NCBI GenBank assembly: GCA_031216915.1
Contig: CM062297.1
Coordinates: 176,132,356 to 176,196,355, forward strand
Length of the DNA stretch: 64,000 nt
Direction: 5' to 3'
From: Pictodentalium vernedei
Taxonomy: Eukaryota; Mollusca; Scaphopoda; Dentaliida; Dentaliidae
The notes beneath the pieces are model-generated. The model was not told the DNA's origin. It made no database searches and was given only the letters and a program-made list of their open reading frames with translations. Positions within the stretch are counted from its first letter, which is position 1, and each line of letters begins with the position of its first letter. Positions 51,359 to 63,620 of this stretch are shown here, in pieces. Made by a program: the position numbers and the translations under genes.

Positions 51359-52747
51359 AAATTGAGCCACTTTATCATCTTTCTGACAGTCCATCTGTTT
51401 GTTCATTTGGGCATGTTCGAACTGTAATCAAGTCGATTCGTATCTCAGCAGTTTTCGGGTTAATTCATAACCAGTTTTCCTTGAGTGCGAATTGACGTCG
51501 TAAATATGATGTCAGTTCATAATCAAGTCAAATGACCTTTCACATATAGCTGGCTCAAAATCCATCACTGTACTCGGGTTGTCTCTGGTCGTAAAGTCTT
51601 TATGGAATTAAGAACTTTTTGTAATCTTTGTTCTGCTGCCTGCTCTTTAAGGCATACACCATGAGTACTTGCTTTGTCTCGTTGGTTTTAATAACACATG
51701 GATGGAAAAAAGTGGTTCAAATGGGTCCTGGAGAACCTTGAAGGTAGAGTCCATGTACCATCTCTTGGCTTTCTGTAATAGCTCACTCACAAATATTAAT
51801 GTGTGTCGGTTCGCCGCTACCATTATATCTGCTCTGCTCTGCTCTGCTCTTAAATCAACTGGTATGTATGTCTCGTCAATCTACAATACATATGAATTAT
51901 TAAGTCATTCAACAAAGCTTGAATGACTTATTAAGTCATTAATTATTGAAGAATATAAAATTTATCTTTCCCAGGACCAATGATGTCAGGAAGTATTGGC
52001 AACGGGATAACTGCTTTAGAAATGGGTTTGTAATCCCAGAGTAAGTTAAGTTTATAAATACACCAATCACTCCCGATATATCTTTTCTCTCTAGGAAGGG
52101 AATCTATGTTCAGAGTATATAATTTAACATAAACCGAATTAACCCTTATGTCTTCTGACATGAAAAGATATGCGTCGTCTTTTGTGAAATGAAGATAGAA
52201 ACTTTTGAAAATAGTTGATTCTGTTTAATTTACAGACGAGAGTTATTGCCTGAATATTAAATTAATATCCAGGAATTAACTCTCTCCTGTAAATACGATT
52301 GCAATATTTAAATCATCTTGACTTGCCTATCCATTTTTTGATCATCGGAATTGCCAATGATTTGACATAAGCATTGGACCAATGTCGATAGGTTGTTATC
52401 GCCCGATAGCCGATGTTGATGCCGGTGATCAGTACATCACTAAATTTGACACACTTATTGACCTTTTATTTCTAGTTTTCAGCCAAGGCTGCAATTTTTT
52501 ATATCATGCTTGCATCCAAAACATCACCCACTTTAGGTGTTTTTCTTAAACTTTTAATTTCAACTCCAATATTCAAGTTTCATTTTTGAAATTTTGGAAA
52601 TATTCTCAACAAAAATCAACAGAAATGTATTCTCCAATCGAAAAATGTACTCTGAATTTGGGAATATTGCATAAAGTTTTTGTATGTTGTAGAGTTAAAA
52701 AAATTAAGAGAGACCTGTTTTTTAGTTTTCGATTTATCGCCATTTTT
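51359..52747. other. Non-coding interval with two palindromes
   Basis: No gene is recognised. There is a CTCTG/TCTGC microsatellite at 51828-51852, a palindrome built on TAAGTCATTCAA...TTGAATGACTTA at about 51898-51935, and a long imperfect palindrome at 52228-52294 (ATTTACAG...CTGTAAAT ends, AATATTAAATTAATAT centre). Confidence 0.45.
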
Positions 52748-54560
52748 AGCTCAACTTTGGCGAAGCCAAATTTGAGCTTTTGTCGTGGCCTGTCGTCCGT
52801 CTGTCCTTCTGTCCGTACGTCAACAATTGGATACTGCTCGGGCTAGAGGCCGTATTTATGAACCAATCTTTACGAAACTTCTTGGGTACCTTTGTTATGA
52901 CTGTGGGACTAGAACGAGTGTTTTTTGGTGCGGTCCGAAATTCAAGCTGGCTGCCAGCCGCCATTTTGTACCGACGCTGCAGAAATCTGTTTTTTGTATA
53001 GAACTTCCATATGAAAGCTCTGATTTGAATAATTTTTTGTATGAATGTTTAGTACCATGAGATACATTACATATCATACAGTTTTTTTTCTCGTGCTTAA
53101 ATTATGCAAATTAGACTAACTTTGATTTATTTAGTGTTACTTTCAGCACTGTCAGTGCAAATGCAATACGGCACGGGCTAGAGGCCGCATTTATGAACCG
53201 ATCTTTACGAAACTTCTTGGGTACCTTTGTTATCACCGTGGGACGAGAACAAGTGTTTTTGGGTCCGGTCCAAAATTCAAGATGGCCACTGGCAGCCATT
53301 TTGTTCAAAATTAGGGGCAATCAGATTTTTGCGCAGAACTTCCACATGAAAGCTCTGATTTGAATAATTTTTTGTATGAATGTTTAGTACCATGTGATAC
53401 ATCACATATAATACAGGTTTTTTTCTCGTGCAGAAATTATGCAAATTAGATGAACTTTGATTTTTTCAGTGCTACTTACAGTAGTACACATGTCAATACG
53501 GCTCGGGCTAGAGTCTGTATTTATGAATCGATCTTCACGAAACATCTTGGGTACCTTTGTTATCACCTTGGGACGAGAACGAGTGTTTCTGGGTGCGGTC
53601 TAAAATTCAAGATGGCTGCCAGTGGCCATTTTGTACCAAAATTAGGTACAATCAGTTTTTTGTACACATCTTCTATACGGCTCAGGCTAGAGGCCGTATT
53701 TATGAACCGATCTTTACAAAACTTCTTGGGTACCTTTGTTATCACTGTGGGATGAGAATGAGTGTTTTTGGGTGTGGTCCGAAATTCAAGATGGTCACCA
53801 GCAGCCATTTTGTACCAAAATTAGTGCAATCAGTCTTTTGTACAGAACTTCTGTATGAAAGTTCTGATTTGAATAAATTTTTGTATGAATGTTTAGTAAC
53901 ATGGAGTACATCACATATAGTACAGGTTTTTTTCTCGTGCAGAAATTATGCAAATTAGATGAACTTTGATTTATTCAGTGCTACTTATACACTGTAAATG
54001 CACATGTCAATACGGCTTGGCCTAGAGGCTGTATTTATGAACCAATCTTCACAAAACTTCTTGGGTACCTTTGTTATCACCTTGGGACGAGAACGAGTGT
54101 TTCTAGGTGTGGTCCAAAATTCAAGATCACTGCCAGTGGCCATTTTGTCCCGAAATTAGGTCCAATCAGTTTTTTGTCACAACTTCTATACAGCTCGTAT
54201 TTATGAACTGATCTTCACGAAACTTCTTGGGTACCTTTGTTTTCACCTTGGGACAGGAACAAGTGTGTTTTTGGGTGCCTTTGTTATCACTGTGCTATGA
54301 GAACAAATATTTTGGGGTTCAGTCAGACCCACTTTGGGACTCAAAGATATCTTTTCTAGTTTAGCATCTGACTGTCACCCACCTTTACAAATCTTTACCT
54401 ATACATTTGTTACAGGCTACGTTCAGTATTCATGTACAGACCGTTACAATACTTTATATGTACCTTTGTTATCAGGTCATTACCTAGATGTTTGTCATTG
54501 CTCTGTCACATACTATACAAGTACATGTCTTAACAAGTTGAGCTACAGTGTCATTGACAC
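52748..54560 (+). repeat. 330/183-bp tandem-core repeat element, copy 1
   Basis: It starts with a hairpin AGCTCAAC...TTTGAGCT and a GTCCGTCTGTCC stretch. Tandem units with CTAGAGGCCG(T/C)ATTTATGA follow at about 52848, 53171, 53508, 53694, 54020, spacing alternating near 325-336 and 183 bp. It ends AGTTGAGCTACAGTGTCATTGACAC. Overlapping small frames in several readings come from the units. Confidence 0.75.
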
Positions 54561-57024
54561 TTCCATCTTACAATATATTGGGGATAAGTCAAGAATGTAG
54601 ATGAATATATAACAAACTATTTATTCGTACGGATGAACAAAAAGGAACAATGGAACTCATGCAAAAGGAACATGCTTGTATCCAACCCCCTGATACAAAC
54701 ATCTGTATCAGGGGGTCGGATACAAACAGTTGCGGAGTTAATACAGACTCCAGTATTGAAGGTATATTCATGGTAATAATTTAACTGGTAGAGTGCTAAA
54801 TTATTGTTCAAAGGCGATTTGTAACGCAAGTATTTTGATCAAAGATACAATGCTATCCATTTGGATTCTCGTGAAAATGGTTGCGAGAATCCATACCTAC
54901 TATGAGTGTCCCAGGATCCCATGACACCACCAAGGTTGAACCACTGTTGTATACTGATAACACATGTTAACCTTTTACCCAACACACTTTTTTAATTTTT
55001 AAAACTAAATTTGATAATTTTTAAACAATAAATAATCCATAAATGATAAAATAATTAAATGAATACATCATGTTCTCATTGTCACATTTCCTTCTTTATT
55101 GACATGTCCACAATCCTATCCTTCCGTGGTGGCACAAGTGCCATATCGATTAACCCATTCACACCCATGTGTCATTCTGTGTTTATTACGTGCCTTCACA
55201 TCTATAAAAGCAATTATTAGAAGGACACTCAGCAATTCATTTGACAAGATTACTCTCAACAAAAAGAACACATTTTATTGAAGGCCAAATTTGAGAGGGG
55301 AACCGTGTTAATATTTTTAGCTATCGCTGGTGATTCAGATTGTAATTGCAGGGCACGATTTGTAGAAAATTTCAGTGAAATTTCTCTTCTATTTAAAAAT
55401 AGTATGTCAATGATTTCCGTTCCACACGTGTGCGGAACGGATTTTCATTTTCTGCATGGTTTATTGTTGCTGTAGATGATTTCATAGAACAGGTGTGCAA
55501 TAAAAAAACATCTCCACATTGAAAAAAATCCACATTTTTGGACCATATTTTACAGATTGTTTTGCTTGGTGGATTGTAAAATAAAAATGTTTATATAAAA
55601 TTGATTTGTTAAGATCTATTGGAGAGTGCCAACATGCACTCTCCAATAAATTGTAACAAAACAGTTGTTCATGAACAAAATCTTGTTAAAGTAAGGACTG
55701 TCTTACTGGTTGCATGGCATCTTTGAAAAAAAATACTCACGTTTTAATTCTCCTTTGAATAATAATTTAGAACTCAAAACCAGTTAATGATCAGTGCATT
55801 TGATATTTGATATATGCTTTGAGGCATGATTCAGACTTATTCAAATCACAATCTTGATTTATATTTGGGCTCAGCCTGGGAGGTTGAATTTTAAATTTTG
55901 TCAAAAATGATTATTTATTTAAAAATCTTCTCAAGACTCAATGCTCAGAATGAACTGATTGATATTTATTTCAAGCATTAATTTTGTTGGAAGAAGAGGA
56001 TTCAGATTTGTTCAAATTAGGTTTTTCTGCTCATAACCTGACTAGAGCTGGGATGTTAAATGAAAACACAACTCGGTGTTGGCTCTTGAAAATAACTGAA
56101 AATAACAACCAGGCAATTTTTAAAAAAATGACACTCTTGGTTTTCAGAAAGTGACATGGTTAGAGAATTTCATGCCTTCAAAAGTGGCTGATAAAACTGT
56201 ATTTCCAAGCCCTATCTGGAAGTACATTACTTGAGGTGATGCTAAGTGAAGGGATACAAAGTGCAGTTTATTTTAAAAAACAGATTATAACTGAGCATGG
56301 TAACTCCAGAAATCTGATTTGACACAAAAAACCTTACACCAAAAAGAATACATCCCTGAAAAATGTCTACATGCATACATGTATGGAAGAGTGATTGCAG
56401 TTAAGTCAAGGAGATTAACCATGCAAGAGTTTTATCTTAACTTCAAATATTACTTAACTCCAGCATTCAGATAAAATCTACTTTAATATGTGCATGCATC
56501 CAAAATGGCAGATGTGTGGCAGTGTGTGGGTTCGGGGCTTACTGTCAAAATGAATTCAGATTTTTAAACTTCACACACATCTTCTGTGTGGCACTTTCAA
56601 TCTGCTTTGCTTCAGCTGTCAAACTGGTGCTCTTGCCACCAATTATAATCTGGTGGAATGGAAATAGAGAAATTAATGTTAGATGGTATGTTTGTTTTGG
56701 ATATATTATACATGTTTGTTCGAATCACATTTTTTTTTTAAATGTTTCAACATACTCAACATAGTAGACTTTCATATATATTTGTAACTGGAAAACCAGT
56801 TGAGAATAGTGCACAGTTTAATGGGTGGAACAAACGATGTGCTTTCTTCTGTTAATCACTATTGCATATTGATAGATAAGTTAATTTGTTTAATTTTTTT
56901 TTTACCCTGACATTAAGATGAATGTGAAATCCAACAAAGATTCCATTGTATTCTATGCAGAGCATCTTTATTGTACTTCCAACTCGAACGTGTTCAGTTC
57001 ACAAAATAATCATGTTTCAACTCT
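54561..57024. other. Non-coding interval with several hairpins
   Basis: No gene is recognised. Hairpins: 54675-54727 (TGTATCC.ACCCCCTGATACA and inverse), 54857-54886 (GGATTCTCG/CGAGAATCC), 55419-55442 (CCGTTCC...GGAACGG), 55619-55646 (TTGGAGAGTGC/GCACTCTCCAA, related to 61983-62008). A TTAA with CCTTTTACCCAAC at 54968 resembles one end of the TTAA foldback family. Confidence 0.45.
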
Positions 57025-57028
57025 TTAA

Positions 57029-57233
57029 CCCCCTGCACACTGATGTCAAAATATCTAAATTTGAGGCAGAAAAAATTTCCCATAATGCAACTAGAAATTT
57101 AACCAATTTAATCTTGTTTGACAGAGGTCATTGAGCTCTGTCAAACGAGATTGAATTGGTTAAATTTCTAGATGCATTATGGGAAAAAACAGCTTCCTGA
57201 AATTTTGGTATTTTGACATCAGAGTGGAAGGGG
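57029..57233. mobile_element. TTAA-flanked foldback element
   Basis: TTAA lies at 57025-57028 and 57234-57237. Ends CCCCCTGCACACTGATGTCA and its inverse (TGACATCAGAGTGGAAGGGG); centre GACAGAGGTCATTGAGCTCTGTC. The right TTAA is also the left TTAA of the next foldback. Confidence 0.75.
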
Positions 57234-57237
57234 TTAA

Positions 57238-59601
57238 CCAACGTGAATGGCCAAAACCGGCCAGCATTATTTACATAAATCACCAATTAATTTTCATTTT
57301 TAGCTCAACTTTGACGAAGTCAAATTTGAGCTATTGTCATGGCCCGTCGTCCGTCTGGCCGTCTGTCTGTACGTCAACAATTGGCTATGGCTCGGGCTAG
57401 AGGTCGTATTTATGAACCGATCTTTACGAAACTTCTTGTGTACCTTTGTTATGACCCTGGGACGGGAACGAGTGTTTTTAGGTGTGGTCCGAAATTCAAG
57501 ATGGCTGCCAGTGGCCATTTTGTACCGATGATGCAAAAATCAGTTTTTTGTACAGAACTTCTGTATGAAAGTTCTGATTTGAATAAAGTTTTGTATAAAT
57601 GTTTAGTACAATGGGATACATCACATATAATACAGGTTTTTTTCTCGTGCGTAAATTATGCAAATTAGACTGACTTTGATTTATTTAGTGTTACTTTCAG
57701 AGCTGTAAGTGCCAAGCTGCTATGGCTCGGGCTAGAGGCCGTATTTATGAACCGATCTTTACGAAACTTCTTGGGTACCTTTGCTATGACCGTGGGACGA
57801 GAAAGAGTGTTTTTGGGTGCGGTCCGAAATTCAAGATGGCTGCCAGCCGCCATTTTGTACCGACGATGCAGAAATCTGTTTTTTGTACAGAACTTCCATA
57901 TGAAAGCTCTGATTTGAATAATTTTTTGTATGAATGTTTAGTACCATGGGATACATCACATATAATACGGGTTTTTTTCTCGTACGTAAATTGTGCAAAT
58001 TAGACTAATTTTGATGTTTTTTGGGGTTACTTTCAGCACTGTAAGTGCAAATGCCAATACGGCTCGGGCTAGAGGCCGTATTTATGAACCGATCTTTACG
58101 AAACTTCTTGGGTACCTTTGGTATCACCGTGGGACGAGAACGAGTGTTTTTGGGTCCGGTCCGAAATTCAATATGGCAGCCATTTTGTACAAAATTAGGT
58201 GCAATCAGATTTTTGCACAGAACTTCCATATGAAAGCCCTGATTTGAATAATTATTTTGTGTGAATGTTTAGTACCATGGGATGCATCACATATAATACA
58301 GGTTTTTTTCTCGTGCAGAAATTATGCAAATTAGATGAACTTTGATTTTTTCAGTGCGACTTACACACAGTAAGTACACATGTCAATACGGCTCAGACTA
58401 GAGTCTGTATTTATGAACTGATCTTCACGAAATGTCTTGGGTACCTTTGTTATCACCTTGGGATGAGAACGAGTGTTTCTGGGTGCGGTCTAAAATTCAA
58501 GATGGCTGCCAGTGGCCATTTTGTACCGAAATTAGGTCTAATCAGTTTTTTGTACACATCTTCTATACAGCTCAGACTAGAGGCCATATTTATGAACCAA
58601 TCTTTACGAAACTTCTTGGGTGCCTTTGTTATCACCGTGGGATGAGAGCGAGTGTTTTTGGGTGCGGTCCAAAATTCAAGATGGCCACCAGCAGCCATTT
58701 TGTACCAAAATTAGTGCAATCAGTCTTTTGTATAGAACTTCTGTATGAAAGTTCTGATTTGAATAAATTTTTGTATGAATGTTTAGTAACATGGAATACA
58801 TCACATATTGTAAGGGGTTTTTTTTCGTGCCGAAATTATGCAAATTAGATGAACTTTGATTTATTCAGCACTACTTACACAATGTAAGCACACATGTCAA
58901 TACGGCTCAGGGTAGAGGCCGTATTTATGAACCGATCTTCACAAAACTTCTTGGGTACCTTTGTTATCTCCTTGGGATGAGAATGAGTGTTTCTGGGTAC
59001 GGTCCAAAATTCAAGATGGCTGCCAGTGGCCATTTTGTACCGAAATTAGGTCCAATCAGTTTTTTGTCACAAGTTCTATACAGCTCGTATTTATGAACTG
59101 ATCTTCACAAAACTTCTTGAGTACTTTTGTTTTCACCTTGGGACAGGAACGAGTGTGTTTTGGGGTGCCTTTGTTATCACTGTGCTATGAGAACAAATAT
59201 TTTGGGGTTCAGTCAGACCCACTCTGGGACTCAAAGATTTTTTCTAGTTCAGCATCTGGCTGTCACCCACCTTTACAATACTTTACCTATACATTTGTTA
59301 CAGGCAACGGTCAGTATTCATGTACAGACCGTTACAATACTTTATATGTACCTTTGATATCAGGTCATTACCTAGATGTTTGTCATTGCTGTGTCACATA
59401 CTATACATGTACATGTCTTTGTCTTGACAAGTTGAGCTACAGTGTCATTGACACTTTCATTTTTCATTTTTTGTCTCAAAAACATGGTTATGACCCCTCT
59501 TTGGAACGAGCTTGACATAACCTATGTTTCTGAGAAAAAAAAATGAGTTATTCAAGAATTGTTTTTGCAAGTGCTGTCTGCTTTTCATGTTAGGTAAAAG
59601 G
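57238..59601. mobile_element. TTAA foldback split by the tandem-core repeat copy 2
   Basis: The left part 57238-57301 (CCAACGTGAATGGCCAAAACCG, TCACCAATTAATTTTCATT) and the right part 59456-59601 (TTTTTGTCTCAAAAACATGG, TATGACCCCTCTTTGGAACG, TGTTAGGTAAAAGG) together match the 48650-48904 family. TTAA lies at 57234-57237 and 59602-59605. Confidence 0.7.
57302..59455 (+). repeat. 330/183-bp tandem-core repeat element, copy 2
   Basis: A 9-bp duplication, TTCATTTTT, flanks it (57293-57301, 59456-59464), giving firm ends: AGCTCAACTTTGACGAAGTC at the start, GAGCTACAGTGTCATTGACAC(T) at the end. Units with CTAGAG(G/T)(C/T) recur at about 57398, 57731, 58071, 58399, 58582, 58912, with spacing alternating about 330 and 183 bp. 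It was inserted into a foldback element. Confidence 0.78.
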
Positions 59602-59605
59602 TTAA

Positions 59606-60263
59606 AGGCATTACGGCAATTTTGAGAACATCTCAACAGTTCAAAAATTTGCAAATCAGTACAACTCAAATCAAATGAAATAATTGGGATGATTTCAAAT
59701 CTAATCAAAGTTTCACAGTGCCCTACTTTGGAGGGGTATAAGATAAGCAATGCATGTTCACTAGCTGAGCCTGTCTTTCATTTCAGTGTTTGAGAGTACT
59801 GTGAAGGAGCTGATACCTTAAATTTTCTGATGAAATGAAGTGAAGATGTAAATATGGCAAACAAGAACATAATAAGTTTGAAATTCAACCAGGCACATGG
59901 TATGTTTACAACATGTTAGCTTTTTTATCCCTCCCCCCTGCCCCTCCCCCCCCCCCCCTGCATAGAAGGGAAATAGTGAAGAGCTGCATACTAACAAATC
60001 ATGCATCGTTCCGTCTGTCCATCCATCTGTCTGGAAGTAGGGCTGCATTGTATATCAGTCCTGGAAATGAGACGGGTGCGAGTGCAATTGCTCCCGTCAA
60101 CACCCGTGTTTTCTATTTTACGGGTGCTAAAAAATGCACTTGTTGAAAAATATTGTGGAGCACTAATGTACTGTAAGGGCATATAAATGTGTGTTGTTTT
60201 GAGAAAGCAGCACTCTGTGGCCAGTGGCAAATTACTGTCGTAATTCAGCAATTCCTTATACAT
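59606..60263. other. Non-coding interval
   Basis: No gene is recognised. A C-rich run lies at 59931-59959 and a CCGT/CCATC microsatellite fragment at 60008-60032. Confidence 0.4.
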
Positions 60264-60267
60264 TTAA

Positions 60268-60496
60268 CCCCTTGAAGCCAATTGGCCGTTTTTCTGGCCA
60301 GGAACATGATACACCATAATGTCATTAAATAGGATGGCTGTTCAGTAAATGTGTGGGATAGTCCAATTAATATTTTCAACGTGCAGCCTGAGGCTGCATG
60401 TTGAAAATATTGATTGGTCTACCCCAAATAATGAATATGGACTCTCTAATTGTTGCCATTGAACTGGCATTGAAGATACCACTAGAGTTCAGTGGG
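60268..60496. mobile_element. TTAA-flanked foldback element
   Basis: TTAA lies at 60264-60267 and 60497-60500. Ends CCCCTTGAAGCCA / TTCAGTGGG are loosely inverted; the centre is a strong palindrome (CCAATTAATATTTTCAACGTGCAGCC and inverse, about 60362-60418). Confidence 0.6.
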
Positions 60497-60500
60497 TTAA

Positions 60501-62228
60501 GGTTTCTGGAGTTTGGTGACAGTATTCTCACGAAAATTCATATACTAACATTTTACGGGTGCAATTTACTCCCGTCTCTGAATTCACAGGAGCTTAAAAC
60601 TGCATCTGTCAATTTTGTTCATTTCCATTACTGGGTATATCAATAAACTGCTATATACTGATATTCAAACCAATATCGATTGAATACCGGGGTAATTACA
60701 AAAATATCAGTGTATCATTATTATTTATTTACCCAAAATTCAATTTTCAAGATTTTTTTCAGTATTTTTAAACTGCAGTTCCAAATGAATAATATTATCC
60801 ATTTACCTAATGAATCATCTGCATCCACTCATGTAATATATAAATTGAGCAATTGAAAAAATACTTTTTCAAAAATTCAACAAAAGCATATTATGTGCCC
60901 CCCCCTCCATCCCACCCCCCCCCCCCCCACCCCCCCTCAAATGAGGGGTCACATAATATGGTTTTGTGGTGTTTTTTGAAAAATTTGATAAACTGATATT
61001 GAGAATAATAAATTTTGATAATGTCTGCATTGGGTAATGTTTTATTTGAACCGCATCATCAAGGCATGCTGATTTGTTCTGATCCAGGTCCTGATTATGA
61101 GACATATGCTCAGATATCTGAACAGTCTTTTGATATACCGGTACACCACTGTATTCAATAACCACCATCATTTGATTAAAATTAAGGGAGTAATTGCCAT
61201 TTATTTGTGGAATTATGACATAAATTCCATTGTTTCTGAAACAGAACTGGGCGGTTTGAGGTTTTTGAGAACTGTTTTGGTTTTTGCAACAAACTGGACA
61301 ACCAACTCAAATCTAATATTATTGCGTCTGTGGAAATACTGCCCACTCTCCATGGAAAGTGATTGCCCCATGGTGGCAGTACTGTATTGCCCTTTGTGAA
61401 TTCCATGTTACTTTATTTTTTTATGTTTATGTGATAACTTGAAAAGTAATCAACAGATTTAAATAACTTTGTGAATGCTGCTTTATATTGACATGGTTTT
61501 GGACTAGTTTGATGTGTTGAAAATTGATAGTGTCATTGTCTTTTTTTCATTCCATTGACAATTTTAATGATTTTATTGTAGCTTGAACATTAATATCAGA
61601 TTTCAATAAAGTTTACTTCATTACACTTTTGCTTACAGTATGGTGACCAGAGACTTGTCACTTTCCACAGGTAGGCAATATTTCCATGGACGCAGTAATA
61701 TTAGATTCCCATCGCTAATTAGGAATATTCATAAAAAATTCAATTAATGAAGCAATGGGTAAAGAATTTTATTACCTGTAAACACATGTGCGGACATCAC
61801 TACACACACATGGATTATGACCAGTCCACGGAAACTGTACTGTGTGTTTTGGTTCTTCAGAGGTAAGGGGATTGGCTCTGCTATGATTATGATTCTACGT
61901 CCTTATTTAACTTGTAGGGCTGCAAAGTTATTTTTTGGTACTCATGATACGTCCATCAATAATTATTATGTGACAAGATGTTGGGGGAGTGCCTTTTGGC
62001 ACTCACCAATAAAGTGTAACAGAAATCTGTAAAGACAAAATATCATTTGTTTCTTGTAGAAAATAAAGAACCTGCAAGGCATATGCATATTCATTTCTCA
62101 ACCCAGATGTCAGAGATTCCCTCTTTGAGAAAGGATCAGGGGACCATGTCATGATGAAAATTGCATCATGAAGGATCCAGTTGGAAATTTATTTGGGAGG
62201 AAAGGAAACACACAATGAATTGAAATTG
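60501..62228. other. Non-coding interval
   Basis: No gene is recognised. A foldback with C-runs in its loop lies at about 60866-60984 (arms CATATTATGTG / CACATAATATG). A hairpin GGAGTGCC-TTTT-GGCACTC lies at 61986-62003. Confidence 0.45.
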
Positions 62229-62302
62229 GAACACTAATGCAAAAGCTACTGCATGAACACTAATGCAAAAGCTACTGCATGAACACTAATGCAAAAGCTA
62301 CT
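62229..62302. repeat. 26-bp tandem repeat, 2.7 copies
   Basis: AACACTAATGCAAAAGCTAC plus TGCATG is repeated from 62229; the third unit is cut by TAGAGCTGAAACGGTTAA at 62302, a hAT-like terminus. I did not find the matching opposite end. Confidence 0.7.
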
Positions 62303-62572
62303 AGAGCTGAAACGGTTAAGGGGATTTCTTAATCGATTAATCATGTGGATTAACCTTGGTTAACCAATTAATCACTCGTCCAAATAAATATCTGAATAAT
62401 TGCCATACTGTTGATGATTTACAGCATGAACCCTTTAACAATGTAACAAACAAAAGCGACTAGGCCTATATACAAAAATCTCCAATCACAGGGCACAGGC
62501 AGCTATACAGAGCCCCCAAAAACACCAGAAAACACAGGTCAAATATAGGGTTTAATCCCAGGGATGGAAATT

Positions 62573-63250
62573 CCCAGGTTCCCAGTTCTGAAAACCGGCC
62601 CCAATACGGAAATCTACAGCACGGAATCAGGAATGAAGCATGGCACTGTTATTGTATTGAACAGAAGTTTTCTAAGTTGAAACTTTGTAGGATTTTGTCA
62701 GCCCTTCAACACCTGAAATTTTTACAGTCCTGATTTCTGACGAGCCATTTTCAACAGATCACTGTAGCTCTCAACCAGTTCTAGAGGACCCCCTTCCTTT
62801 CAAGAGCAGGATCTTCTTCACCCGCTCCAAAGTTCAAGCTCGTCTTCATTTTCAGAATCACCAGTATCACTATTCACTACCTCCTCCAATATCAGCACCC
62901 TCTTCACAGTTGTGACCAGTCTCCTCTGCTTAAAGCAGAGGAGGCTGGTGATGGGAGTGAAGAGGAGGGCATTGATGCTGGAGAAGGTGGAGTTGATAAT
63001 GCAAGTTATTCTGAAAATAAAGACGAGATTGAAATGGGTTTGGGTTTTCATACTTATCTTAGGAAAAGAACTTTATCATTTGGAGATGGGAGATGGCCAA
63101 TGAAATATGCTCATTATCATTAAAATAAATGCTTCATGTTACCCTTGTAAATTTGCTTGATATTGCATTTACTCGGGAAAATTCCCGGTTCCCGGTTCTG
63201 AGAGTAATTACATTCCCATTCCCGGTTCCTAGAAAACCAGGGAATATATT
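62573..63250. repeat. Foldback-like segment with TTCCCGG words
   Basis: GGAAATTCCCAGGTTCCCAG near 62575 is echoed by ATTCCCGGTTCCCGGTTCTG at about 63181. A long imperfect inverted repeat at about 62855-62998 centres on CCTCTGC-TTAAA-GCAGAGG and reads as acidic peptides on both strands (NEDELELW on minus, ENKDEIEMG on plus). Possibly a decayed inverted duplication of a coding end; not identified. Confidence 0.4.
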
Positions 63251-63620
63251 AAACCTTAGTCAGATACAATGCAATGCACTAAGGCTGCATGATATTTGAA
63301 ATTGCCTTTGAAGGTTAAGGTGTGTTTAGAACAAGTCACAAAATTACTGTTGATCTGATTTGTGTTGGGAAAAGAATGCCAATGTTGAGCTCATTGGTAG
63401 TGGCATTTGTTGTGCTGTGATAGAATGATCCATGATCAACTTGTCCTGAATTTTCCTGATGTTAATGCCTCTTTTCTAATATAAGTAAATTTCACTCCAT
63501 TAAGATATCGAATATTGGAACCGATACTGTAGTATGCCCCCTCCACTAAAAATACCAAAAGCAATACCAAACTAAAAATTCCAATATTGTCCATCTCTAA
63601 AAGCAGTTTTTGATCACTAC

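Noticed and set aside
52785-58848. Many overlapping open frames with words like NRSLRNFLGTF, suggesting a repeated protein
   Set aside because: They coincide with tandem units of a non-coding repeat, occur in two or more frames and on both strands, and have no consistent start or stop.
62818-63103. Acidic frames on opposite strands as a small gene
   Set aside because: They mirror one another across an inverted repeat, so they are probably one relic duplicated in inverse; coding status is not supported.
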